Shown: positions 7,964-16,146, numbered from the stretch's first letter. The stretch is 54,891 bases of DNA from Vibrio neptunius (GCF_000967495.1 NZ_JXXU01000036.1:1-54891), one strand, 5' to 3'. Program-made: numbers and translations. The notes: a model not told the origin generated them from the sequence alone.

Positions 7964-8120
7964 CCCGCATGGTTAAAAAGTGATAACACGCACGCTCGTT
8001 TTTATGTGATGGCGGGGTGTATAACTTGATACATTTACATTAATTTTTAGTCACTTATGATAGGTTAATGGCAAGTCAGGCAGACGGAAAAACGATGACG
8101 GTCTGTTATTAATGATTTTA
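7964..8120 (+). repeat. IS right-end segment plus attC-like right half
   Basis: Same block as at 4563 (GGTTAAAAAGTGATAACACG, then TTAATTTTTAGTCACTTATG and the GGCAG region). The terminal core is degenerate here. Confidence 0.6.
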
Positions 8121-8141
8121 CATGCAAGGAACAGAGGTCAA

Positions 8142-8648
8142 TTGAATTATCCTATTTTATACATATTTTCGGGTCTCCCAGCTTCGGGTAAATCGACTCT
8201 TGCTAAGCTGTTGGCGGCTAAAGTGGGTGCTGCGTATGTTCGCATTGATACAGTAGAGCAAGGGCTTCGAGATCTTTGTAACTTCAAAGTTGAAGGTGAG
8301 GGGTATCGTTTAAGCTATCGTATAACCAGAGACAACTTAGATCTTGGGAATAGCTGTATCTCAGATTCTTGTAATCCTATCGAGCTTACTCGACGCGAAT
8401 GGCAGGAAGTCGCAGAAAGTGTAGGGGCTAAATTCATCAATATTGAAATTAGTTGCTCAGATAGCAGTGAACACGAACAAAGAGTCATCACTCGTAGAAG
8501 TGAAGTAACAAACCTAAATTTACCTGACTGGAAACAAGTGCAGAACCGTCATTACGAAGCTTGGAAAGCCGATGTAATCAAAATAGACACGGCAGGCAAA
8601 AGTATTGAAATAGCTTTCGCGGAACTAACGGAAAAGCTAGGCGTGTGA
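8142..8648 (+). CDS. P-loop nucleotide kinase-like protein
   Basis: The Walker A motif GLPASGKST near residue 11 follows a first strand YPILYIFS, and an RIDTVEQGL segment resembles the lid or substrate region of zeta-toxin and small-molecule kinases (AAA_33 type). The likely activity is phosphorylation of a small metabolite or nucleotide, as in cassette-borne drug phosphotransferases; the substrate is unknown. TTG at 8142 is preferred because AGAGG lies five bases upstream; an earlier ATG at 8112 lies in the border element. Confidence 0.75.
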   Translation: MNYPILYIFSGLPASGKSTLAKLLAAKVGAAYVRIDTVEQGLRDLCNFKVEGEGYRLSYRITRDNLDLGNSCISDSCNPIELTRREWQEVAESVGAKFINIEISCSDSSEHEQRVITRRSEVTNLNLPDWKQVQNRHYEAWKADVIKIDTAGKSIEIAFAELTEKLGV

Positions 8649-8657
8649 AATTGCATA

Positions 8658-8853
8658 TAACACATATGAGCCTTCTGCCTGTCAATAGGCAATAACATCC
8701 TGTTGGCTGCGCGAGCAGCCAATGCTCTTTGAACAACAAAGTTATCTACTTCGCTTTGTCATTTCGGTCATTAAGCATTGCTTACGACAAACAAATATTG
8801 AGGATCTCTTATCGGGATTGTTAATGTATTGAGGTGTCTGTCCCAATTAGATT
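8658..8853 (+). repeat. Hairpin border element (family 3) plus junction motif, copy 8
   Basis: Longest copy: after CATTAAGCA an extra stretch (TTGAGGATCTCTTATCGGGA) separates the hairpins from the motif at 8828-8853. The same TCGGGATT precedes the motif at 3858. Confidence 0.75.
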
Positions 8854-8864
8854 GCTAGTCTGGT

Positions 8865-8931
8865 TCTGCGTTTACGACGGTTAGGTTTAGTATGATGGTA
8901 TGCGTTGCCAGCCACTTAGCAGGCGTTATAT
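8865..8931 (+). repeat. VCR-like attC, right half only
   Basis: GTTTACGACGGTTAGGTTTAG, a GCGTTGCCAGCCACTTAGC stretch and the core GTTATAT at 8925-8931 match the right half of Vibrio attC sites. The left half is missing. Confidence 0.65.
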
Positions 8932-8954
8932 TGACTATCGATAATGGAGAGCTG

Positions 8955-9791
8955 ATGAAAAAGTATGTAGTTTTATTTTCATTTGTTGCCACAATAGCTT
9001 TGTTCTATTTCAATCGGCCAGATCGCACTTTATTGGATGAGGGCGAACTAGTCTTGCCTGTCTGTTTAATGAAAGACCCCCCTCTAATCACAAAGGTTTC
9101 ATACTTTGTTGACTCATCACTGCAAGAGTCTTATACAAAGTCAGTAGCTGAGCAACAAATCAGACAATCGAACAAGATATTATCGAACTCATGTTTGCCT
9201 TTGAGCCGAGAGCTTATCTCGTTTAGGTATGTCGATTTATCGCTATCTGGCGAGGAGTACTTTGATGAAATTCATAGTCAAGTTACCGTAGCTGTGGGAC
9301 GTGATGTGATACGTCCGTTACGTGATAGTCATTTGGATTTTTATGTATTTGTTGCACCCAATCGTCACCGAATTTTTGAGGATGGTACTACAGGCGCTAC
9401 CGACTGGGAGTTAAGTGATAGCTATATCCTACTAGCTGACGATGCCTCTAATGATGTATTGGAGCATGAGTTCGGCCATCTTATGTGGGCTAATCACTCA
9501 GAAACCTTTCTATTTTCCCTTCTTCAAGGGGAATTAGAAAGATCAACTAGACCAGAGAATCGGCATTTAATAAAGCCATATGCACGAGCGTATAAATGCT
9601 CAAATGCGGGAACAGTAATGAGCTATGAAGAAATTAAGTTGCCAATATACTCTACCCCGACTATCAAATATCGCTCAGAAGTATGTGGGAATGAGCTGTA
9701 CGCGGACAACCGGAAAAGGGTTCTGGAGTACATTGATACAATTAGGGAACACGTTCAATATAACACATATGAGCCTTCTGCCTGTCAATAG
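8955..9791 (+). CDS. Metzincin-type zinc metalloprotease, secreted or membrane-anchored
   Basis: The 278-residue protein begins with a short basic segment and hydrophobic core (MKKYVVLFSFVATIALFYF), a signal peptide or anchor. HEFGHLMWANH at about residues 171-181 is the metzincin zinc site HExxHxxxxxH, and GTVMSY about 40 residues later is a good Met-turn. It therefore probably acts in the periplasm or outside. The last dozen codons run into the family 3 border element, whose TAAC start is out of frame here, so the native stop may have been lost. ATG 8955 is preceded by GGAGAG. Confidence 0.8.
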   Translation: MKKYVVLFSFVATIALFYFNRPDRTLLDEGELVLPVCLMKDPPLITKVSYFVDSSLQESYTKSVAEQQIRQSNKILSNSCLPLSRELISFRYVDLSLSGEEYFDEIHSQVTVAVGRDVIRPLRDSHLDFYVFVAPNRHRIFEDGTTGATDWELSDSYILLADDASNDVLEHEFGHLMWANHSETFLFSLLQGELERSTRPENRHLIKPYARAYKCSNAGTVMSYEEIKLPIYSTPTIKYRSEVCGNELYADNRKRVLEYIDTIREHVQYNTYEPSACQ

Positions 9792-9881
9792 GCAATAACA
9801 TCCTATTGGCTGCGTGAGCAGCCAATGCTCTTCGAACAACAAAGTTATCTACTTTGTTAAGGTGTCTGTCCCAATTAGATT
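9761..9881 (+). repeat. Hairpin border element (family 3) plus junction motif, copy 9
   Basis: Intermediate form: both hairpins and AACAAAGTTATCTAC are present, then the sequence jumps to the motif at 9856-9881. It overlaps the end of the metalloprotease frame. Confidence 0.75.
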
Positions 9882-9883
9882 TT

Positions 9884-10059
9884 GAATCACCGAGCTTTGG
9901 AGTGGGGTGCTCGCTCTAAGCCTTTTTTCTGTTCATCTATACCGTCTATTGGGGTTAGACTCGGTTTGAGTATGAAAAGTGGCTTGTTTTGTTGAGAGTT
10001 CAGTCTTGTTTAGCAGCTGAAGGGTTTTATAAGTTATTGTTAGCCATAGGATTAGCGAA
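9884..10059 (+). repeat. Dispersed repeat copy 2 and unassigned spacer
   Basis: GAATCACCGAGCT to GCTCGCTCTAA repeats the unit at 269. The following 140 bases, ending in TTATTGTTAGCCATAGG, hold no convincing gene and lead into the IS right-end segment. Confidence 0.45.
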
Positions 10060-10234
10060 ATTCTTACCAAGATAACGCGCATGGTTAAAAAGTGATAACA
10101 CGCACACTCGTTTTTATGTGATGGCGGGGTGTATAGCTTGATGCATTTACATTAATTTTTAGTCACTTATGATAGGTTAATGGCAAGTCAGGCAGAGAGA
10201 AAAACGAGACTGCCTGTTATTAAAAATGTTATGT
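10060..10234 (+). repeat. IS right-end segment plus attC-like right half
   Basis: Same block as at 4563 and 7964, ending in the CAGGCAG/CTGCCTG hairpin and the core GTTATGT at 10228-10234. Confidence 0.6.
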
Positions 10235-10260
10235 GTTTTTATCAATTTTGGAGTACATGT

Positions 10261-10929
10261 TTGAAAGTTACAGGAACAGCAGTTGTTGCCGTTTTTACTT
10301 TAACAACAACTAGTTTTGGCTTTTTGCTTGGTTGTACATTTGTTGGAGATTACTTTGTTGGAGTGAAGTGGACAGATGTATTAGCTGGGGTTGGCGCACT
10401 TCTTGGGGGCGTCGCCACAACTTGTGCAGCATATTTTGCATATCGAGCACTGAGTACTTGGAAAGATCAATTTGCACACTCTCAAAGGTATGAGGCTTTT
10501 GTGAATTTTGAAAAGTCATATTATGACTTATTAGCTAAATACGAAGATTACAAAGAGTCAACGCTATGGGCTTGTAGACTGAAAAATGGAGCCATTATCC
10601 ATCCTGATTTAGAACAAACTGCCCAAGATAATGAAGCCATTAAGCGGAATTGGGATCGTTCTTTTGTTAAGTCCACATCAGCATTAGAATGGGCGTGTAC
10701 TTTTGCTAACTCTTCTGAATTGCAAGCCCTAGATGGAGCTCTAGAGATTACGAGTAATTTAATGAGTCAACAAATTCAATCTCTTGAAAATTTACAGAGA
10801 CAAGGTGCGTTTATCACATACTCAATAAGCTTAGATGATATGCTTGACACGGTTTCAAAAAACGTAAAACAAGAAGTGCAAAGTATTAGAAAACAAACAC
10901 ATAACAAACAATTTAAGAGTGATTCATAA
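10261..10929 (+). CDS. Membrane protein with two helices and cytoplasmic helical domain
   Basis: Two hydrophobic segments (about residues 3-27 and 37-60) are followed by a long, mostly helical soluble domain with Trp- and Tyr-rich stretches (YEAFVNFEKSYYDLLAKYED). This layout is common in unknown cassette proteins, including some abortive-infection candidates, but no family is recognised. TTG 10261 has GGAG seven bases upstream; an ATG at 10231 inside the border core is an alternative. The last codons (HNKQFKSDS) read into the attC, which supplies the TAA. Confidence 0.65.
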   Translation: MKVTGTAVVAVFTLTTTSFGFLLGCTFVGDYFVGVKWTDVLAGVGALLGGVATTCAAYFAYRALSTWKDQFAHSQRYEAFVNFEKSYYDLLAKYEDYKESTLWACRLKNGAIIHPDLEQTAQDNEAIKRNWDRSFVKSTSALEWACTFANSSELQALDGALEITSNLMSQQIQSLENLQRQGAFITYSISLDDMLDTVSKNVKQEVQSIRKQTHNKQFKSDS

Positions 10930-11026
10930 CGCTTGGCATTTTTGGTGTTAAATTTGAATTTAGTGTTTACGGTGGTCTGGTTGAGTTTTGTGGTAGCGTT
11001 ACTCACACCTTAATTGGGCGTTAGGC
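10902..11026 (+). repeat. attC recombination site (VCR-like), complete
   Basis: The site runs from TAACAAACAATTTAAG to GGGCGTTAGGC with internal CATAACGCTTGGCATTTTTGG and a matching right-hand half. It is the clearest complete Vibrio attC in the window. Confidence 0.85.
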
Positions 11027-11044
11027 TTCTAGGAGGATTACTAG

Positions 11045-11695
11045 GTGATAAGACAGGCGGTTTGGGCATTTCTACGTCTTGTAGTTGTTTTATTTCTATA
11101 CCTGCCCGTAGCGTATGTGTTTTTGATCATTATTCAAACATCTCGTCCTCGATTCCTCGAAATGAACTGGGATGCTTACATTTGGTTTACGGTCTTGCTA
11201 TTGGTCGTGGGCTATTGCTTGCTTCGTTTTTCACGTACAAAAGAATTTGGGAAGCTGTTTCTAATTAGTGTACTCGGGGTCTCTGTGTTAATGATGTATG
11301 AAGGTCAGTCTTATACATTTAGTACCCAGAACATATCAGCGAATGCCTTGTACGTGGCTTTTCTGTTCTTGATTCCTGCAATTCACTTTATATTGCCTTC
11401 AGTATGGACGAGACCGTTTTTGTTTTTGCTTCCTGTAAGTGCTTTGAGTTGGTTTTTACGAATGTCGATATATCAGCCAGTTTGTTTTTCTTATGAGATA
11501 TACGTAAATAAGTCAACGTTGAGTCCAGAGCAGTACGATAAGGTTTTTGAATTAGTGCTGCAAAGCTTCCCAACCACGTTTATCGGTGGGTCAATGGCAT
11601 TTGGGCTATTAATCCCATATTGGTTCGCATTGTATGGTCCTAACCCTGCCTCAACGTACAGAAGCCTAACAAGAGACTATGGCGTCAATAGTTAA
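11045..11695 (+). CDS. Polytopic membrane protein, 216 aa
   Basis: At least five hydrophobic segments are visible (VWAFLRLVVVLFLYLPVAYV, YIWFTVLLLVVGYCLL, LFLISVLGVSVLMM, ALYVAFLFLIPAIHFIL, FLFLLPVSALSWFL). No family is recognised. GTG at 11045 is chosen because a strong AGGAGG lies eight bases upstream, just after the attC core at 11020. The frame reads through the left core TAACAAG and ends at the stop in the IS/border sequence, so the annotated C-terminal tail (SLTRDYGVNS) comes from the border. Confidence 0.7.
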   Translation: MIRQAVWAFLRLVVVLFLYLPVAYVFLIIIQTSRPRFLEMNWDAYIWFTVLLLVVGYCLLRFSRTKEFGKLFLISVLGVSVLMMYEGQSYTFSTQNISANALYVAFLFLIPAIHFILPSVWTRPFLFLLPVSALSWFLRMSIYQPVCFSYEIYVNKSTLSPEQYDKVFELVLQSFPTTFIGGSMAFGLLIPYWFALYGPNPASTYRSLTRDYGVNS

Positions 11696-12648
11696 TTTTT
11701 GGCGCTATCTTTATCCCACATTACACCGTCTCTGAGCATCGAGTTTAAGATCACAACCATCTTTCTCATGCAGGCAACTATGGCTACTTTTTTGGGTTTT
11801 CCTGCCGCAAGTAATCGTTCATATGTAGTCTTAAAAACAGGGTTACATTGGATGGCAGACATCATTGCCATATACATAACGGTTCTAACTTGAGTCCGAC
11901 CTCCTTGTATTATGCGCTTTCCTTTGTAACGACCACTTTCTCTAACGATGGGGGCTACACCAATCAAGCTAGAGGCTTGTTTATTGGTGATGTAACCAAG
12001 TTCGGGGACGTTACTGATGATAGATGCGGCCAGTATCTTACCGACTCCAGGCATGCTTTGAAGTATCTCATTCTTAGTCTGATATTCAGGTGAGATATCG
12101 ATGAGCTTTGTGATTTTAGCTTCTACTTTTTCAATTTGATTTTTAAGAGCGGTTAAGATGGGCGTAATGGTTGAGGCGATGTTCTTTGGCAATATTTGTA
12201 GTCGGTTTCTTTCCATGGTCTGTATGGAGAGTAACTGATTTCGCCTTGATACTAAGTCACTCATTAATCGGATGTTTTCGGCTTTTAGCTCGGTTAAGTC
12301 AGGCTGAACTTTCTCAGCATAGTGGGCAATGAGCGCGGCGTCTAAACGGTCGTTCTTAGCTCTTTGTCCGATAGCACCAGCGAACCTTTTTATCCTCAAA
12401 GGGTTAGCGATGACATAGGGTAGCTTTGCTTGGTCACAAGCAAGGATGAAGGGCATTTCTAATCGTCCAGTAGCTTCAATCACGACACGCTGAGGTTGGT
12501 GTTTAGCGATAGTTCTGACGGGTTCTTTGATGCCTTTGTCATTGTTAGGAACGGTGAAGTAAATGTCGAGCGGACGGATATAAATATCTAATTGTGATTT
12601 GCCAGTATCAACGCCGACATTAATGTTTTGAAGTGTGTTTGTATTCAT
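11692..12648 (-). CDS. IS110/IS1111-family transposase (complete)
   Basis: The 318-residue protein has the N-terminal DEDD RuvC-like domain with D14 (GVDTGK), E58 (VIEATG), D100 and D103 (KNDRLDA), a central coiled region, and the C-terminal Transposase_20 domain (MPGVGKILAASIIS, then IGVAPIVRESG). This family inserts with a structured guide RNA. The stop codon lies at the IS/border boundary, next to the left core of the preceding cassette. Members known as the IS1111-attC group target integron attC sites, and the setting here fits that. Five 3' remnants of relatives occur in the window, counting this copy. Confidence 0.92.
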   Translation of the reverse strand: MNTNTLQNINVGVDTGKSQLDIYIRPLDIYFTVPNNDKGIKEPVRTIAKHQPQRVVIEATGRLEMPFILACDQAKLPYVIANPLRIKRFAGAIGQRAKNDRLDAALIAHYAEKVQPDLTELKAENIRLMSDLVSRRNQLLSIQTMERNRLQILPKNIASTITPILTALKNQIEKVEAKITKLIDISPEYQTKNEILQSMPGVGKILAASIISNVPELGYITNKQASSLIGVAPIVRESGRYKGKRIIQGGRTQVRTVMYMAMMSAIQCNPVFKTTYERLLAAGKPKKVAIVACMRKMVVILNSMLRDGVMWDKDSAKN

Positions 12649-12654
12649 AATAAG

Positions 12655-12845
12655 CTAACTCTTGCTTGCAAATGCGGGCTCGAGACCCAGAAGACTATTC
12701 GAGTGTGGTGCTTGGAGTTCTATCTGACGTTCGTACTTGTTATCGGTCTCTCGATAGAGGAGCCATCATTTAATCGAACTATCAGATAGAAGAACTTTAG
12801 TTGCAGCTAAAGCCTGGGTCTCACCTTACCCGATTGGAGTGCTTA
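12655..12845 (-). ncRNA. Candidate IS guide (bridge/seek) RNA region
   Basis: The non-coding 200 bases upstream of the transposase are rich in pairing. TTCTATCTGATAGTTCG and CGAACGTCAGATAGAA form a long stem around a loop containing CTCTATCGAGAG; CTGGGTCTC/GAGACCCAG and GCAGCTAAAG/CTTTAGTTGC pairs are also visible. IS110 and IS1111 elements encode a guide RNA in their non-coding end, so this is the logical place for it. This is an inference from structure only. Confidence 0.4.
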
Positions 12846-12852
12846 TTATCCA

Positions 12853-12975
12853 TACAATAAATTTAAGAGTGATTCACAACGCTCGGCGCTCTCACTTCAA
12901 GTCGGTTTAGTGTTTATGGCACAATGCTTTAGGCAAGGTGGTTAGCGTTGTTCACACCTTAATTTGGCGTTATGC
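12853..12975 (+). repeat. attC recombination site (VCR-like), left core degenerate
   Basis: AATTTAAGAGTGATTCAC, AACGCTCGGCGC, a mid-part GTTTATGGCACAATGC and the core GTTATGC at 12969-12975 match the complete site at 10902. The left core reads ACAATAA instead of TAACAA, probably changed by the IS insertion on its left. Confidence 0.75.
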
Positions 12976-12999
12976 TCTTTGTCGAAAATAGGAGATTTC

Positions 13000-13842
13000 A
13001 TGGCTAAAAATGTAGTAGAGCAAGCAATCGAAAATATCAGACTCAAGTCTCAAGGTGTTGATTCATCAATCGCTAATGCCGTTACAATTAACTTCCATCC
13101 AGATCGCTTTACTACTGAGAATAAGCCAATACTTCAAGCAATAGCAGAAGACGGTTATCTGAAATCTCAATTTGAAACAGGCACAAGTAATGGTGGTTTG
13201 ACCGCTTATACTGGTGGTGAACGTTGGCTTTGGGAACAAAAGGTCTTTGATGGGGCATATGATAATGCTTTAAACAACCTTCGACCAAAATATGGTGCTC
13301 TAAACTTCAGAAACTATGAAACAGGTGCGTCTCCACGGTTTGGATCATCGTATTTCCAACTTAAGCCTCATGTTTCTGCTCGAACAACGTTTTGCTATCC
13401 CGACAGCTATTTTGAACCTGAAGACTTTGCTGTTTTCAATCGAGTTAGCCCTTTAATAGATAAAGCACTAGCTTCAAACTCAGACTTGTTAGACGACTAT
13501 ATCGAAGCGCATATACACGGCGAAATTTCAGTAAAAGACGACATTGAATGTCTTGTTCTTGATCCAGTTTTTCGCAGTAGCCCTATTGAGCAACAAGCTT
13601 TGAACTTAGGTATCCCAGTTAAATGGCATAATGGTTATCGGCTTAGTCTTGAAGAAATGAGTCGTTATCCCGACTACCGAGGCCAAAAGTATATTGAACT
13701 CGCTAAAGAATTAGCTCAAAACGGAAGCATAAACGCAAAGATACTGGGTTCAGCGGTTACAAAGCGGGGCTACGATGCGCAAGAAGTCAAAAAAGTGTGG
13801 CATTACTTGGCTAGGTTTGGATATCAGTCAGCACGAGCATAA
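13000..13842 (+). CDS. DUF3626 domain protein
   Basis: The 280-residue product contains the DUF3626 blocks: TINFHPDRF near residue 28, YLKSQFETGTSNGGLTAYTGG, YGALNFRNYETGASPRFGSS and an AHIHGEISVKDDIECLVLDP segment with conserved His and Asp. The function is unknown; charged conserved residues suggest an enzyme or toxin-like fold. It is a single cassette with AGGAG before the ATG at 13000. The stop lies against the left core TAACAAG, which is then interrupted by an IS110 fragment. Confidence 0.75.
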   Translation: MAKNVVEQAIENIRLKSQGVDSSIANAVTINFHPDRFTTENKPILQAIAEDGYLKSQFETGTSNGGLTAYTGGERWLWEQKVFDGAYDNALNNLRPKYGALNFRNYETGASPRFGSSYFQLKPHVSARTTFCYPDSYFEPEDFAVFNRVSPLIDKALASNSDLLDDYIEAHIHGEISVKDDIECLVLDPVFRSSPIEQQALNLGIPVKWHNGYRLSLEEMSRYPDYRGQKYIELAKELAQNGSINAKILGSAVTKRGYDAQEVKKVWHYLARFGYQSARA

Positions 13843-13846
13843 CAAG

Positions 13847-14032
13847 ATGAAAACCACGATCATTGGTGTTGACCTAGCCACTAAGGCTATCCAAGTATGT
13901 GTTTATTTAAACTCAAAGGTGCTTTCCAATAAAGACCTGACACCTCAGCAATTTAGTGAGTTTTTGCGTCAACAATCTCCTTGTGTCGTGGTATTCGAAT
14001 CTTGCCGTGGCTCTAACTACGGGGCTCACTAA
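13847..14032 (+). mobile_element. IS110-family transposase, 5' remnant
   Basis: MKTTIIGVDLATKAIQVCVY and VVVFESCRGSNYGAH are the first Asp and the Glu block of an IS110 transposase, here from a third lineage and on the + strand. It begins four bases after the DUF3626 stop, inside the attC left core, and is truncated just before a variant junction motif. Confidence 0.8.
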
Positions 14033-14040
14033 ATTGAAAT

Positions 14041-14067
14041 CTTTTGGTGTGTGTCCTGAATTGAATT
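14041..14067 (+). repeat. Variant junction motif
   Basis: CTTTTGGTGTGTGTCCTGAATTGAATT differs from the standard motif but keeps the GGTGT-TGTCC-AATT spacing. Similar variants lie at 15653 and 18925. It again sits at the broken end of an IS fragment. Confidence 0.55.
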
Positions 14068-14097
14068 CTCTGAATTGAATTATATTATTAGTTTCAA

Positions 14098-15528
14098 TTA
14101 GTCTGTTGCTAGTTTCAGTTTAATACGATCATATTCACCAGAATAACTGTACTTCGCCTTGTTGAATTCGACTTCGCCTTTAAGCCCTACGACTGAACCT
14201 GTAGAGTCAAAACAAACTGCCGTTGGGCCAGTACCTGTTGATATGTTGTTCTCCCACATTATGTAGTTATTCGTCCCTTTCTGTTTTGTATCAATTTCCC
14301 CGCATATCTGATACGTTTGGTTGGCGGTCCCGGACGAGCCTTTTTGATATGTAACAATGATATCTCCACCCCTTTGTGAGGCTGAAAAAAGCACCCCTTT
14401 TTCAATGAACTTGTGTTGTTTCTCTTCCCAGCTAATTTGTTGATCGTGGATACGGCCTACGCGATAGTACAAACCACCGTTATGACTACTGATTACAATT
14501 GCTTCTTTGTCACCATTGAAGAGGATGGTTGGTTGAGTGCCAGACCCACAACGATTGCTATCAGTCCATCGAATTTCATCTTTTAGGATTGTACCTATTC
14601 GATAAAAGATATTGCTAGATGCCATGCTCTCATTGTACGTAAGTATGACAGTTTCATCGTTTACTCTAACAATTGAGGGGCTTACCCCTTTAAATAATTT
14701 TTGAAACGAAGAGAAGTTTATTACCGAACCCTTGACGTCGCCAATCGAGCTCCAGAGATATGGGGTTTTTTCACTCTCATGAACCTCCACAACAATATTC
14801 TTCTTTAAAACAGCCACCGAAGGGAATCGCCCGGTGGTGTATTTTTTGTTTGCAGAAGTCAGTGGTTTGATTACATGGTCATTCATTTCCGCAAGACCAT
14901 AAAACAGATTCCTCATCTGATAATCTTGCCAAACTCCCACATAGGTACCCATGTGTTCTGATATTCTGTACCGATCCCCTTCGCCTATCTGATCTCCGAA
15001 AACTGACGCTTTGGGCCTTCCGTATGTATCCCAGTATTTAATACCTGAGTGCCTTTCTTCTTTTTTGGTGTCATCTTTTTTAGCGGCGACAATCCTGTTG
15101 TCAAAAGCAATCCAAGAGCGGTCACTGTTTGTGTTGAACTGGATGAACTTCTCGCCATCTTCAGTCATCATTGTCAAAGTTATATCGCTTGCACCTAACA
15201 ATCCTGCAAGGTGACTTGGTTCGAGAATTTTTAGTATAGAGTTTGATTTATCAAGTACCTTGACTTGTTGTTGAGGATTTATTTGGAGTCCATTCTTCTT
15301 AAAGAAATCCCTGTTAGCTTTGGCTTGCTTTTGTATCTTGCGACTTAGCTTACCTAGTTTGTATGTAAGTTTTGCAGCATTCGTTGTGCTTGATAAAAGT
15401 GATGAGGCAGATTTTGCTAGCTTGAGAGCGAACATGGCAGAATCAAAAAAAAGCCAATCTTTATTTAGTGTTGCTATTACATATATAGGTTGGTCCGAAT
15501 TGTTAAGGATTCTAATTTTGTTAGACAT
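14098..15528 (-). CDS. Beta-propeller-like protein, 476 aa
   Basis: The C-terminal two thirds contain about five repeats of roughly 50 residues with the pattern hydrophobic strand, then YRIG or WSSIG, then W (for example FYRIGTILKDEIRWTDSNRC and YYRVGRIHDQQISWEEK), as in tachylectin/sialidase-like propellers. The N-terminal 150 residues are helical and basic. There is no signal peptide. Such propellers often bind sugars or act as toxin scaffolds; the role here is unknown. It is on the minus strand, and both its sides carry the variant junction motif. Confidence 0.65.
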   Translation of the reverse strand: MSNKIRILNNSDQPIYVIATLNKDWLFFDSAMFALKLAKSASSLLSSTTNAAKLTYKLGKLSRKIQKQAKANRDFFKKNGLQINPQQQVKVLDKSNSILKILEPSHLAGLLGASDITLTMMTEDGEKFIQFNTNSDRSWIAFDNRIVAAKKDDTKKEERHSGIKYWDTYGRPKASVFGDQIGEGDRYRISEHMGTYVGVWQDYQMRNLFYGLAEMNDHVIKPLTSANKKYTTGRFPSVAVLKKNIVVEVHESEKTPYLWSSIGDVKGSVINFSSFQKLFKGVSPSIVRVNDETVILTYNESMASSNIFYRIGTILKDEIRWTDSNRCGSGTQPTILFNGDKEAIVISSHNGGLYYRVGRIHDQQISWEEKQHKFIEKGVLFSASQRGGDIIVTYQKGSSGTANQTYQICGEIDTKQKGTNNYIMWENNISTGTGPTAVCFDSTGSVVGLKGEVEFNKAKYSYSGEYDRIKLKLATD

Positions 15529-16027
15529 TGATTTTTCCTATATGTGACTCGGTGAATATGAATTTTATATAGAAATAAGATTTTTAGTTCAACAACTGAA
15601 TGGCATTTATGCGAGCGTTGTGTTCAGTTTACTAATTAATCCAAACGAACAGCCTTTTGGTGTATGTCCTGAATTTACGTTTTCTTCGATCCCCCAGGGA
15701 GCTCTTAGCTGAACATGCGAAAACACCTCACACTGAGGCGCTAAATGTGAAATAAATAGACTGAGTGGATCTACACTGTGCATCCGTTAAACCTTCCTTT
15801 GTCATTTCCGAATTCAACTCGGTGCACAAAACCAACACCAGACCACTCGAACCTATAATTTTGTAACGTATTCTACATCAAAAGCGGGGAAAAAAAGCAA
15901 GCCAGATAGCACCAAAACCATACTGAATCGGCCGATCTCAGAGATACCAATGACAGCCTTAAGCGTGTAGTTCAGAGCAAAACAGATGGCCGATAATGAA
16001 GACCTGACCTCTCAAAATACATGGATT
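15529..16027. other. Gene-poor junction region
   Basis: About 500 bases without a convincing gene. A variant junction motif (CTTTTGGTGTATGTCCTGAA) lies at 15653-15675, and the minus strand around 15860-15990 has a short open frame encoding a hydrophobic segment (FSMVLVLSGLLFFPAFDV), probably the relic of a membrane protein. The rest looks like decayed cassette DNA. Confidence 0.5.
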
Positions 16028-16131
16028 ATTATGGTGTCTGTCCCAATTAGATTTGTTCCAATTGGATTATTAGATTCGCCATGGTTTAGGTATGGCGGTC
16101 GTGTTGTTCAAACCTGAATTTGGCGTTAACT
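16028..16131 (+). repeat. Junction motif, then VCR-like attC right half
   Basis: The motif (GGTGTCTGTCCCAATTAG) at 16028-16053 is followed by a partial echo (CCAATTGGATT) and by GCCATGGTTTAGGTATGGC with the core GTTAACT at 16125-16131. Only the right half of the attC is present. Confidence 0.7.
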
Positions 16132-16146
16132 GTACAGGAGGAAGTC

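Larger units (their letters stand above)
11690..12852 (-). mobile_element. Complete or near-complete IS1111-type insertion at an attC border
   Basis: The element spans the transposase and about 200 bases upstream of its ATG. Left boundary: GGCGTCAATAGTTAATTTTT, the border sequence seen uninterrupted at 20464. Right boundary: close to a VCR-like attC that begins near 12853. The exact termini cannot be fixed without an empty homologous site. Confidence 0.7.

Noticed and set aside
1105..9881. Repeats at regular positions looking like a CRISPR array
   Set aside because: Units are over 100 bases, irregularly spaced and separated by genes; no cas genes or short spacers.
11014..11268. An 84-residue + frame overlapping the membrane protein gene
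   Set aside because: It starts within the attC core and is in another frame than the gene with the AGGAGG site; Cys/Ser-rich and without family.
15855..15990. A short minus-strand hydrophobic frame as gene
   Set aside because: No start with ribosome site and flanked by decayed DNA; mentioned only as relic.
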